The position numbers and the translations under genes were made by a program. Under the pieces are notes generated by a model that had not been told where the DNA came from, ran no database searches, and was given only the letters and a program-made list of their open reading frames with translations. Below, one piece after another: positions 15,042 through 22,092 of a stretch of DNA of 29,054 nucleotides. The first letter of the stretch is position 1; each line of letters begins with the position of its first letter. Origin of the DNA: a virus; IMG/VR virus record IMGVR_UViG_3300025594_000042, positions 1-29,054 of that record. One strand, 5' to 3'.

Positions 15042-15479
15042 TTATTCGCCTTCCATTATAAGGGGTCCGCCTGGCAGATCCAATACTTCCATGTTAAAGC
15101 TTGGTGGTGTCATGAGCATATTTGGCGGTGGTGCGCCTATCCCATCAAATAATGCTAGGCGTCGGGAGATATTATCCATACGGCTTTCTAGTCGTATTAC
15201 TGAACGCTCAAGATCACGTCCTTCATTGATGACCATATTCTCAATCTCACGGTTCTTATCGCTTACTAAATCTTCAAGATCATCAAAATCATCGTCAAAC
15301 TCTTCATCCTGCTCCTCAAGATCTACCACAATAGCTTCTAATTTATCAATCCGTGCTAAAAGCTTTGTCTCTTCTTGAATTGACGAGCCATATGATACCA
15401 CCAATGCGATACCACCACTTGCTAGTGGTATTAAAATTGCTGCTATGTTGTTACGTATCCACGTTCCGAATCCTGTCAT
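15042..15479 (-). CDS. Membrane-anchored coiled-coil protein
   Basis: 145 aa from the ATG of MTGFGTW, four bases after the ligase-like gene's stop; an alternative non-ATG start 17 codons upstream would overlap that gene. Residues ~8-31 are one transmembrane helix (NNIAAILIPLASGGIALVVS). Residues 32-108 form an acidic coiled coil (KLEAIVVDLEEQDEEF, then the DDDFDDLEDL run). The C-terminus is Pro/Gly-rich. It mirrors the 98-aa protein, which has its anchor at the other end. A holin/spanin-type or membrane-organising role is possible but not recognised. Confidence 0.6.
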   Translation of the reverse strand: MTGFGTWIRNNIAAILIPLASGGIALVVSYGSSIQEETKLLARIDKLEAIVVDLEEQDEEFDDDFDDLEDLVSDKNREIENMVINEGRDLERSVIRLESRMDNISRRLALFDGIGAPPPNMLMTPPSFNMEVLDLPGGPLIMEGE

Positions 15480-15483
15480 TGTT

Positions 15484-16560
15484 TTATCCAATTGTCCATT
15501 TGTGACGCGGTACAAGTTTAACCTTGTCACGGGCTGCTACATAGCCCTCGCCGCCACGTTCATTACCTATGCTTGATTTGACATCTACATCTGCATCGTC
15601 AAAATGATCTATCACTTGATTCTTTAGTGCTTGTATTTTGAGCACTAGATCGAACAATACACTGTACTGTGCAAACTCAGGTGAGTTCATAATTTTTGCT
15701 TGTTTGTTTGCGCTTACCTTACTCTTAGTAAGCCACGCTTTGAAACCAGACTGTAATTCATCCCAACGCTTGTCTCTGCTCATCTGATTTACATATGTGT
15801 ATATGATGTTTCTGATGTCGCTAAGTCCTGGCTGAGGCTCTACTAGCTTGTCAATCAATGCTGCATTCTTATTAACTTCTGCACGAAGTTGGTCTATTCC
15901 CTTAACGTCAGTTTTAGGAGGTTGCTGCATAAGAACAGGCGGCATAATAAACAGGCTACCTTCACGTAACATGCTAGGATTGGCTTGCTCTTTTGTACCA
16001 TCTAATTCAGTAAACGTGTGAATAACAACGCCCACATCACTGCGGGAAATCCGCTGACCAATTGCGCTCTTTTGCTTTACTGCATATGTAACCTTGTTAG
16101 GTGTGAATACATAGTGTCCGCCTTCAAGAGGTGGTGTCCCGCTGTAAAGTAAATCGCCATGAAAAAATCCACGCACATTGTCAGGAGTTGCACTCTCAAA
16201 TGCTGGCCAAATCTGTGCCATTTTAGATGCAAACTCACGACGAGTGTCATCAACTTCTCTGCTGCCACGGTTAAGGAACATAGCTTCCAAGTCTTTAGCA
16301 GTCTTTACTTTACCGTCATAGCCTTTGGCATTAAAGCCTGCAATGTCTGTTAAGATAAAGTCGCCTGCTGCATCACGACCAAAAATAACGGCTGGTGTGC
16401 CGTCCCATTTGACGCTAACATCTCCAACATCACTACCAAAGCGGTCTAGAATAGAGAGTGCTTTCATTGCACCCTCGCTACCATCCACAAAAACGAGATC
16501 CTCCAAATGCTGGAGGTTACGTCCTACTGGTGCTTCAGTTAGGAGAGTTTGGAGTCTCAT
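15484..16560 (-). CDS. RNA-ligase-like covalent nucleotidyltransferase-fold protein with head-targeting leader
   Basis: 358 aa, ATGA-coupled to the nucleotidyltransferase gene. It starts MRLQTLLTE-AP, a close match to T4 capsid-targeting peptides cut after hydrophobic-x-Glu. The body carries ligase/capping-enzyme motifs in order: KWDGTP (Lys51, motif I KxDG), FHGDLL (residues 133-138, motif III-like), GGEGYV (Glu338, motif IV) and KVKLV (Lys346/Lys348, motif V). The IV-V spacing is normal; the I-IV distance is long, implying a ~150-residue insertion. Marine phages carry related proteins of unknown function. If active, it would form a Lys-NMP adduct and could seal nucleic acid ends. The motif assignment is by eye, and activity is not established. 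Confidence 0.6.
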   Translation of the reverse strand: MRLQTLLTEAPVGRNLQHLEDLVFVDGSEGAMKALSILDRFGSDVGDVSVKWDGTPAVIFGRDAAGDFILTDIAGFNAKGYDGKVKTAKDLEAMFLNRGSREVDDTRREFASKMAQIWPAFESATPDNVRGFFHGDLLYSGTPPLEGGHYVFTPNKVTYAVKQKSAIGQRISRSDVGVVIHTFTELDGTKEQANPSMLREGSLFIMPPVLMQQPPKTDVKGIDQLRAEVNKNAALIDKLVEPQPGLSDIRNIIYTYVNQMSRDKRWDELQSGFKAWLTKSKVSANKQAKIMNSPEFAQYSVLFDLVLKIQALKNQVIDHFDDADVDVKSSIGNERGGEGYVAARDKVKLVPRHKWTIG

Positions 16561-17354
16561 TCCAGTTCCTTCCAGTGTGGCTCTGCACGCAAGCGTGCTA
16601 ATAATTCTTCACCTTGCTTATCACCTAGTGCAGCCATAATTGATTCCATGCTGCCTAGGTCTTTGGCACTTGCACCTCTACCTAGCAGAGTTTGGGCTAT
16701 CTTGTCAATATCATCTGTTGCAAACTCGCCCTTTTTACCTTCTTCGTTGCGGTGAAACAATCCTTGGTATGGGCTCCATAGCATGTTATGCTCTTTTGCA
16801 AGTGCAGCCATTGCAATGTGCTTGTTAACACCTTTGAACTTGCTGCCTTGTGGAATGTCATGTGTATGGAAACGTGATGCAATCTCTGCTTTAGGTACAA
16901 CCATAATATCAACCTGGTGTGCTTCGCCTGCTACTTCAACACGAACATGGACGCTAACGCCGCTCTGCCCTGTTTGGAAGCCAGCTTGATCAAAAAGTGC
17001 ACGTAGGCCCTTCTTAATTGCTACAGGTTTGTCTGTGCCAGTTGCCTGCGCAACTTGGTCTTGATCAACAATCATGTCAAGATCACCACTAACTTTGCCT
17101 GGTTGCGGTGATGCTCCACTGCCAATAGGAATAGCCTTAGTACCAGCTTTACTGAGTACACTATTGATAGCTTTCATAATTGCTGGAATTTTCTTGTGAT
17201 CAAAAGGAACAGTGTCATCAAAGACGTTGCCGCCCTCGAGAATGCCTTTTAAATTAATTGGCTTCTTGAGTGCAATACCCTTTGATCTTATTCCACGGCG
17301 GTTACGCCAGTTGCGGCGGTTAGTTCCCCCGCTTAGAATGTCCTCGACTCTCAT
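16557..17354 (-). CDS. DNA polymerase beta-type nucleotidyltransferase
   Basis: 265 aa. The start is the ATG of MRVEDILSGG because AGGAG lies five bases upstream; this lies 35 nt inside the preceding gene. Residues 78-93 hold the GSG...SGDLD signature (Asp91, Asp93), and HQVDIMVV gives the third metal ligand (Asp149), so the catalytic triad of the pol-beta superfamily is complete. Residues ~160-230 resemble the C-terminal helical part of tRNA nucleotidyltransferase-like proteins (HTHDIPQGSKFKG). It presumably transfers a nucleotide to an RNA, protein or small molecule. The gene overlaps the ligase-like gene by 4 nt, so the two probably act in one process, for example end repair. Substrate unknown. 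Confidence 0.75.
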   Translation of the reverse strand: MRVEDILSGGTNRRNWRNRRGIRSKGIALKKPINLKGILEGGNVFDDTVPFDHKKIPAIMKAINSVLSKAGTKAIPIGSGASPQPGKVSGDLDMIVDQDQVAQATGTDKPVAIKKGLRALFDQAGFQTGQSGVSVHVRVEVAGEAHQVDIMVVPKAEIASRFHTHDIPQGSKFKGVNKHIAMAALAKEHNMLWSPYQGLFHRNEEGKKGEFATDDIDKIAQTLLGRGASAKDLGSMESIMAALGDKQGEELLARLRAEPHWKELE

Positions 17355-17592
17355 TGACTCTCCTAATTCCTCGTTCAAATTTCTTAGGATCCTGAGTACG
17401 AATAGCATTCAACAAACGTTTTGTTAGGTCATTTGCAGTATCTTCATCGTATGTCTCACTAATAAGATTCAGGAGATTTTCTGTGCCAGCAATAATGTGT
17501 GCTGCCTTGCTCTCAATAAAGTGTTCTTTATCTTTGTGGATATCAATACGACTGATTTCCTCTAGAATACTACGAGTGCGCCTTTTCACCAT
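17320..17592 (-). CDS. Conserved small helical protein of marine T4-like phages
   Basis: 90 aa. GAGGA precedes the ATG, and TATAAATA is 21 nt upstream. The start MVKRRTRSILEEISRI, the middle HFIESKAAHIIAGTENLLNLI and LTKRLLNAIRTQDPKKFERGI form amphipathic helices. The pattern is familiar from small proteins next to gene 41 in T4-like cyanophages (from memory; not checked). The last 35 nt overlap the nucleotidyltransferase gene and carry its ribosome site. Function unknown. Confidence 0.65.
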   Translation of the reverse strand: MVKRRTRSILEEISRIDIHKDKEHFIESKAAHIIAGTENLLNLISETYDEDTANDLTKRLLNAIRTQDPKKFERGIRRVNESRGHSKRGN

Positions 17593-17613
17593 GATTGGAT
17601 CCTCTTCTAGTAG

Positions 17614-17621
17614 TATTTATA
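17614..17621 (-). promoter_or_regulatory. T4 late promoter (exact TATAAATA)
   Basis: Exact consensus on the minus strand just after the helicase stop codon and 21 nt before the ATG of the 90-aa gene. It marks the switch from replication genes to the late block. Confidence 0.8.
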
Positions 17622-17623
17622 CG

Positions 17624-18994
17624 TTACTCACTTCGTTTGAGTATTGCCTTCAGTTTGTCGCCGTTGTTGATAGCTCGTTCTGTTTTGTTTACATTATCGC
17701 TTTGCGAATTTTTACTCAACTTATCATACAATCCATTTGATGTGTGCGTCTCAGCATCATCTTCATCTTCTTCCAAGTCTCGTATCCTGAGACTGTCAAC
17801 GTTGAAATGTAAGTCTACCTTTTGTCCAACACCACTACTTGAGCGTGTCTTCATAAACTGAATTTGTACACGGCCGCGTTCTCGCATTGCACGGCTACTA
17901 AAGATACCAATCACATTGTCTGCTGTTTGAATCTTACTCAAGCCACCTGCAATGTGACTGTGATCAAATTCAACTTCATCAACTGCGCCACGGTTTAGCT
18001 GTGATGCTGTTGCAAATAGATAGTCGCCTTCCATTGCAAAGTTGCGTAGTTCTTCGCTAACGTGCTTGTCCTTCTGGCTGATGTTGTCGCTACTAATTTT
18101 AACCTTAGCAGGATTCATCAAGTCTAAGTAGTCAAGTAGGACACCGTCAACCTTAATGTCGTTTTGAATCTGATATTCTTTGATGTATGCTTTGAGGTCG
18201 TTAACATTGATACCGTTAGGCAACTGCACAATCTGCAAGCTGCCTGACTTCTTGCCCTTCATTGCAATTTTAAGTGCAACATCGTCTTTGTTCTTGAAAA
18301 TTTCCTTGGTACTGTATCCTGTTAGCATACTATCAAGACGTGTGCCGCAAAGATCTTCACTAAGTTCCAGGCTAACGTAGATAACGTTGAAGCCTTTCTC
18401 TACCCAGTTAAGCGCCAAGTTCTGTAGGAATAGACTCTTACCAGCGCCTGAACCACCTGCAAAAATATTGAGTTCGCCCCGGTTGAAGCCCCCATACAAC
18501 GGATAGTCTACCGTCGTCCAACCGGTGCTTGTCCCGCCCTTCTTCTCCATAATACGCTGGAGTCTTCCGGCTGGATCTTCCCAATAGTTTGTTCCCAACT
18601 CTTTGGCAAGCCCAATCTGGACGGCATTCTTAATCAACTCTTCAACAGCCCCGTACTCTTTACGTTCTAATTTGTCAGTTGATTGTAGAATAGCAATTTC
18701 AAGTGCCTTGTATCGACAAAACTTTTCAAAATCGTCAAGGAACCATTTGCGGTGGTCCTCACCAGCTTTACCGAGATCTTGTAATTCTAATCCTGTTTTA
18801 GCTTGTATCTGTTTACGCTCTGGCACCATGCCATACTCGTCAACATACTCCCGCACAAACTTAACGCTGTCGCGCACTGCCCTATCAAAATAGTTTTCAT
18901 CCAGGATACTGTTACATCTAATAAACAGTTCATGGTCACTCACTAGAAATTCTAGGAAAAGCTTTTGTAATTCTGTGTTATATTCTTCAGCCAC
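17624..18994 (-). CDS. 41: Replicative DnaB-like helicase (T4 gp41)
   Basis: 456 aa, GTG start immediately after the primase stop (TAAGTG) with AAAGGA ten bases upstream. Residues ~1-150 are the helical N-terminal domain that contacts primase and loader. The RecA-like core begins near 155: Walker A AGGSGAGKS (179-187), Walker B VLLDYLDL (285-292), the ASQLNR sensor motif and an arginine-rich MRERGRVQIQFMKTRSS end. This is the hexameric 5'-3' helicase of the T4 primosome; length and motif order match the family. It forms an operon with primase, transcribed from the promoter ahead of the primase. Confidence 0.93.
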   Translation of the reverse strand: MAEEYNTELQKLFLEFLVSDHELFIRCNSILDENYFDRAVRDSVKFVREYVDEYGMVPERKQIQAKTGLELQDLGKAGEDHRKWFLDDFEKFCRYKALEIAILQSTDKLERKEYGAVEELIKNAVQIGLAKELGTNYWEDPAGRLQRIMEKKGGTSTGWTTVDYPLYGGFNRGELNIFAGGSGAGKSLFLQNLALNWVEKGFNVIYVSLELSEDLCGTRLDSMLTGYSTKEIFKNKDDVALKIAMKGKKSGSLQIVQLPNGINVNDLKAYIKEYQIQNDIKVDGVLLDYLDLMNPAKVKISSDNISQKDKHVSEELRNFAMEGDYLFATASQLNRGAVDEVEFDHSHIAGGLSKIQTADNVIGIFSSRAMRERGRVQIQFMKTRSSSGVGQKVDLHFNVDSLRIRDLEEDEDDAETHTSNGLYDKLSKNSQSDNVNKTERAINNGDKLKAILKRSE

Positions 18995-20014
18995 TTATGT
19001 GTTGTCCTTTAAATATTTTTTTGCTAGGACCCGAATCTTTGTTGGGTTATTTGTTGCTGCTTCAAGAACAGATCGCAGTACAAATATGCGACCTAACGCG
19101 CAACTTGCACTATTTGCATCTTTATATAATTCCATCCACTCAGGAAAACTAACAGACCAGCCATGTTTAATAGCTGGATCAATTAATTCATTACCAGCTT
19201 TATCTGCATCAGGCAATAATATTGTCCGGCGCTTCAATTGGTTGATCAAACTGGCTTGCTCATCGCTTATACTGTTACTACCCAAGCTAACACCATCCAT
19301 ACTTATAGCGTCAAAATCGCCTTCTGTAACGACGACAAAGTTCCTGTCAGGTTTTTGTCCACCAAGATTGAATACAAAATGTGGCGGCTTTGTATTGAGA
19401 TATTTTGGTGTTGAGCATGTTGGAGGTACACCAATATATCGTGCTGTGTATCCTACCAGCTTATCATCGTAACGGTAAGGCAATATAATACGCTTGCGGT
19501 ATTTGAAGTCGCTAGCAGTGTATGCCCAATCAGTCCAATGCAACAATTGCCTGTCACTCAGCATCACTATAGCTTCTTCAAAGTTATTGTTCATTTGGTC
19601 TGGTGTAATATTATTTAATAGCTGGCTATCATCAGGCAATTCTATCTCTGGCCAGACTGGATGAAATTCTGGTTTGGGCTCGGGCATCGGGTTCAAGAGC
19701 TGTGTAGTCTCTTGTTCACGCATAAGCTGAATATTAATACGTTGTAGATCACTTGATTGAATACCAAACCCATCAAGTAACATTCTCGCGCCGCCACTCA
19801 GTAACGATCCCTTTGTCCATCCAGTTGCAAATTTACAATTGAAGCAATGGTAAACCCATTCATCGTTATCGAAATGGAAGCCGCCCCTGCTTTTGATATC
19901 AGGACGCTCTTCACCCGCACGAACGCAAACAGGGCAGTTACCTGCCACCCATCCGCCGCTTGACGGACGCCACCCGGACGCGAGTCCGCGCATATAATCA
20001 ACAAAGAAATGCAT
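18995..20014 (-). CDS. 61: DNA primase (T4 gp61)
   Basis: 339 aa, close to T4 gp61 (342 aa). The N-terminal zinc ribbon has CPVC (Cys27, Cys30) and CFNC (Cys57, Cys60). The TOPRIM core shows VVVTEGDFDA (Glu231) and LLPDADKAG (Asp269, Asp271), which bind catalytic metals. It makes short RNA primers for lagging-strand synthesis with the gp41 helicase encoded directly downstream. The ATG is seven bases from a TATACT -10 box, and no Shine-Dalgarno can fit, so a leaderless mRNA is predicted. Confidence 0.93.
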   Translation of the reverse strand: MHFFVDYMRGLASGWRPSSGGWVAGNCPVCVRAGEERPDIKSRGGFHFDNDEWVYHCFNCKFATGWTKGSLLSGGARMLLDGFGIQSSDLQRINIQLMREQETTQLLNPMPEPKPEFHPVWPEIELPDDSQLLNNITPDQMNNNFEEAIVMLSDRQLLHWTDWAYTASDFKYRKRIILPYRYDDKLVGYTARYIGVPPTCSTPKYLNTKPPHFVFNLGGQKPDRNFVVVTEGDFDAISMDGVSLGSNSISDEQASLINQLKRRTILLPDADKAGNELIDPAIKHGWSVSFPEWMELYKDANSASCALGRIFVLRSVLEAATNNPTKIRVLAKKYLKDNT

Positions 20015-20021
20015 TGTAATC

Positions 20022-20050
20022 AGTATATTACATCTTGTAGTGAATGTCTA
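20022..20050 (-). promoter_or_regulatory. Sigma70-type promoter for primase-helicase operon
   Basis: Minus strand: -35 TAGACA (20045-20050), 17-nt spacer, -10 TATACT (20022-20027), then seven bases to the primase ATG. It lies in the 36-nt gap after the 145-aa gene. Confidence 0.7.
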
Positions 20051-20488
20051 TCAAATGTTTAGGGAAACTGTAGTAGAATCAAGCACTTCAAGTACAAAGC
20101 GTGGTAAGCTTCTTGTTGTCTGTGCTAGTAAAGTTCGTCCACGGTCATCTGTATATTCAATTGAAAGGCTATAGAGACCTTCCTCAAATGCGCCAGTAGC
20201 TACACTATTCATTACCAAAGTTGCTGCACCATCTACTATAGGGTCAGCTACCATTGGTCCAGACCAAACTTCAGTATTTTCTGTATTGAAGATACGGGCT
20301 GTAATAGTACGACCTATTGTAAAATAAGGACGGTGTGTATGCCTGCGGAATGCAAAATAAAGAATAGCATCCCAACCCTTTGAAATCTGAATAGGGTCTG
20401 GGTTGTCGCTGTTTACCCGATATGTGCCTGCTCGGCGATCATTAACGGGACTCGCAATATATGGTGTATGATAAGCATAAACTGTCAT
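20051..20488 (-). CDS. Beta-rich late hypothetical protein
   Basis: 145 aa from the ATG of MTVYAYHTPY; upstream in-frame starts would include the late promoter. It is predicted beta-sandwich-like (GRTITARIFNTENTEVWSG, AATLVMNSVATGAF, LYSLSIEYTDDRGRTLL), similar in style to Ig-like or other small virion domains. No enzyme motif is present. GATAAATA ends five bases before the ATG and no Shine-Dalgarno is present, so a leaderless late transcript is predicted. It stands between replication genes yet is late-regulated, which suggests a virion or assembly role. Confidence 0.62.
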   Translation of the reverse strand: MTVYAYHTPYIASPVNDRRAGTYRVNSDNPDPIQISKGWDAILYFAFRRHTHRPYFTIGRTITARIFNTENTEVWSGPMVADPIVDGAATLVMNSVATGAFEEGLYSLSIEYTDDRGRTLLAQTTRSLPRFVLEVLDSTTVSLNI

Positions 20489-20493
20489 GCCAC

Positions 20494-20501
20494 TATTTAT
20501 C
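20494..20501 (-). promoter_or_regulatory. Divergent late promoter, leftward (GATAAATA)
   Basis: One mismatch from TATAAATA, ending five bases before the ATG of the 145-aa gene. It lies back to back with the rightward late promoter at 20524. Confidence 0.6.
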
Positions 20502-20523
20502 CAAATTACCGAAATGCCTTGAG

Positions 20524-20531
20524 TATAAATA
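20524..20531 (+). promoter_or_regulatory. Divergent late promoter, rightward (exact TATAAATA)
   Basis: Exact T4 late consensus on the plus strand, five bases before the ATG of the only plus-strand gene. T4 late transcripts start about 5-7 nt downstream of this box, which here is the start codon. Confidence 0.75.
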
Positions 20532-20536
20532 AACGC

Positions 20537-20917
20537 ATGACGGTAAATAATCAACTAGAAGAACTATTGGAAGAATATCCATTTCTCACTGTAGCAATCT
20601 ACGGTAGGAATGAATATCTAGGTATTATACAAAATCAGGATGGCAATTTGATTTCAATGTATGTATTTGACGAGATCAAAGATTCAGACTTGCGACGTTT
20701 GTTCTTAGAGTATGGAGCAGAATGGTGGTGGGAAACAAACCGCTTAATTCCAATCAATATTATATTAGGACAACGGTTCAAGCCATTTCGTGAATCACTA
20801 CGAACATTTAATATCAAGGACTTTGAAATCAAATATGGTCCTAGTGTGTGTCTTAAAGACATCATGCAGAAACGTGTAAAGCGAAAAAATGTTCAGATGA
20901 TTAGAAAAGTAGACTAG
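20537..20917 (+). CDS. Conserved hypothetical protein, sole plus-strand gene
   Basis: 126 aa from the ATG of MTVNNQLEELLEEYPF, chosen because TATAAATA ends five bases before it. It has a beta-rich N-terminal half (FLTVAIYGRNEYLGIIQNQ, LISMYVFDEI), a Trp-rich motif EWWWETNRLIPINI, and a basic C-terminus (KRVKRKNVQMIRKVD). Proteins with this WWWE(S/T)NR-IPI pattern occur in marine T4-like phages (from memory). The function is unknown; the basic tail would suit nucleic-acid contact. Its TAG stop shares the palindrome CTAG with the stop of the convergent gene on the other strand. Confidence 0.8.
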   Translation: MTVNNQLEELLEEYPFLTVAIYGRNEYLGIIQNQDGNLISMYVFDEIKDSDLRRLFLEYGAEWWWETNRLIPINIILGQRFKPFRESLRTFNIKDFEIKYGPSVCLKDIMQKRVKRKNVQMIRKVD

Positions 20918-21477
20918 CTACTCATTTGTTCTGTAATCAAGTTCATATGTAATTTAACAGCTTGGGCATATCCGAGTGCGTGGCTCTTTTTAAACGCATA
21001 CCCTTCATCTACCTTTGTCCAGACGTGTCTGTTAACATGGTCCCAGCTCTTTCCAACCAAGTGACGCTTTGCTGGGCGAATCATTGCTAGCACTGCGGCA
21101 AGTTGCAACAAGTTCTTTGGTTTCATCTTTTTACAAATGTCATGGTGCCCGCGCATATGGAAAAGCATATCGCAGAATTCTTCCTCTTCCATTAACTCCC
21201 AAATAGGTTCACGATCAAGCAATTGCTTTAAGTGCTCTTCGTTACGAACGCCTTTATATATAGAAACATTGAGCACGTCAATCTTAAAATAGCCCATTGC
21301 CTCAGCATCGTCATAGTCAATGCTGCACCGCCCTGTAAAAGGGTTGACTGGTGTACGATGGAAGTAAACACCAGTGTTGTGTTTTACATCACCATTATTG
21401 GCAACGATGTGTGGAAATAGTTTAAGTACCGCGTCCCTGTTTGGAACGTCAATATCAATATCAGTTACTGTTTTCAT
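20914..21477 (-). CDS. Miniature C-family (DnaE/PolC-like) DNA polymerase core
   Basis: 187 aa; start at the ATG of MKTVTDIDID, with GGGAG seven bases upstream inside the preceding gene (17-nt overlap). It lines up by eye with the palm and fingers of bacterial Pol III alpha: DIDIDVPNRDAVLKLF corresponds to DFDVDFCMEKRDQVIEHV, KHNTGV to KHAGGV, GYFKIDVLN to GLVKFDFLG, AAVLAMIRPAKRH to IALVALFRPGPLQ, and GYAFKKSHALGYA to GYGFNKSHSAAYA. All three catalytic aspartates (two in residues 6-10, Asp67) and the KxD lysine (Lys65) are kept. PHP, thumb, beta-binding and OB domains are absent. Full Pol III alpha exceeds 1,000 aa. Polymerase activity is unknown; it may be a reduced or regulatory paralogue beside the usual T4-type B-family enzyme. 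Confidence 0.7.
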   Translation of the reverse strand: MKTVTDIDIDVPNRDAVLKLFPHIVANNGDVKHNTGVYFHRTPVNPFTGRCSIDYDDAEAMGYFKIDVLNVSIYKGVRNEEHLKQLLDREPIWELMEEEEFCDMLFHMRGHHDICKKMKPKNLLQLAAVLAMIRPAKRHLVGKSWDHVNRHVWTKVDEGYAFKKSHALGYAQAVKLHMNLITEQMSS

Positions 21478-21817
21478 TAACAGGCTCCCACATCTTTGCA
21501 AACTTGAGCACGTTCGGTCGCTCATCGTCGTCCATTGGCAATACCACAGCACAACTCTTCTCAGCATTGAGGGTTGTGTTCTCATGTCCAAGCCAGCAGG
21601 GCAGTTCGCTAATCTTAGCAAACTCTTTGCGATTAACTCGCAACACGACCTTCTTGAAGCTGTTCTCAAGCCAATCTTGGTATACATCAAATTCATCAGT
21701 GCATAGTTTATCAATGTCTGCAAAATACATGTGAGCATTGATCACACTGTGAGCCACTAGAGTAGGCACCATGAAATCTGGCACCCCGTCTAGCACTGCA
21801 ATATACATTTTCTTCAT
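21461..21817 (-). CDS. PTH2-like small protein
   Basis: 118 aa, GGAGG five bases before the ATG. The order KKMYIAVLDGVP, VPTLVAHSVINAH, then SFKKVVLRVNRKEFAKI, and an AVVLPMDD strand before the LKFAKMWEP end recalls peptidyl-tRNA hydrolase II (about 115-120 aa), where a similar AH helix is followed by KVVLKV. PTH2 recycles peptidyl-tRNA. The resemblance is partial and key active-site residues were not confirmed. It is coupled to the mini-polymerase gene, whose ribosome site lies within its last codons. Confidence 0.6.
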   Translation of the reverse strand: MKKMYIAVLDGVPDFMVPTLVAHSVINAHMYFADIDKLCTDEFDVYQDWLENSFKKVVLRVNRKEFAKISELPCWLGHENTTLNAEKSCAVVLPMDDDERPNVLKFAKMWEPVNENSN

Positions 21818-22092
21818 TTTTCCTCCGTGGGTGGTATTGGGCGTGCCGTATAACCTAGACTGGTGGCCATTCGATGCATCTCTCTTATTCTATGGGCACG
21901 AACGGCTAATGGTGCACCGCAATGTTGACAATACCATTTGGATGCGGTTGCTTGTCTATATGTCATCTTGTGTGAACTTTTTTTACTGCATTTATAGAAA
22001 GTTCCTGATGGAAAGGAACTGCCCGACGGCCGCCTGCCGCTCGTTCCTGATGGTACATTTAATTTATCCGCTCTTGTCAAGAATTTCTCCAA
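21814..22092 (-). CDS. Small putative zinc-binding protein with PSG linker
   Basis: Up to 92 aa. It ends in an ATGA overlap with the PTH2-like gene. The only start giving the full frame is a TTG 29 nt inside the upstream gene; an internal ATG would leave a 50-aa protein. Features are a repeated linker (PSGTSG, RPSGSS, FPSGT), then FYKCSKKSSHKMT and WYCQHCGAP, suggesting one zinc site (Cys35 with the CQHC pair plus a His). The C-terminus is basic. The start is uncertain, and the function is unknown. Confidence 0.5.
   Translation of the reverse strand: MEKFLTRADKLNVPSGTSGRRPSGSSFPSGTFYKCSKKSSHKMTYRQATASKWYCQHCGAPLAVRAHRIREMHRMATSLGYTARPIPPTEEK

Noticed and set aside
21478-21738. N-terminal extension of the mini-polymerase frame by 87 codons
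   Set aside because: It overlaps the PTH2-like gene in another frame, has unnatural composition (SRRSCC and similar), and a GGGAG site marks the inner ATG.
20914-21817. Mini-polymerase and PTH2-like frames as one frameshifted gene
   Set aside because: Each has its own ribosome site and a complete domain, and the 17-nt overlap fits the genome's packing.
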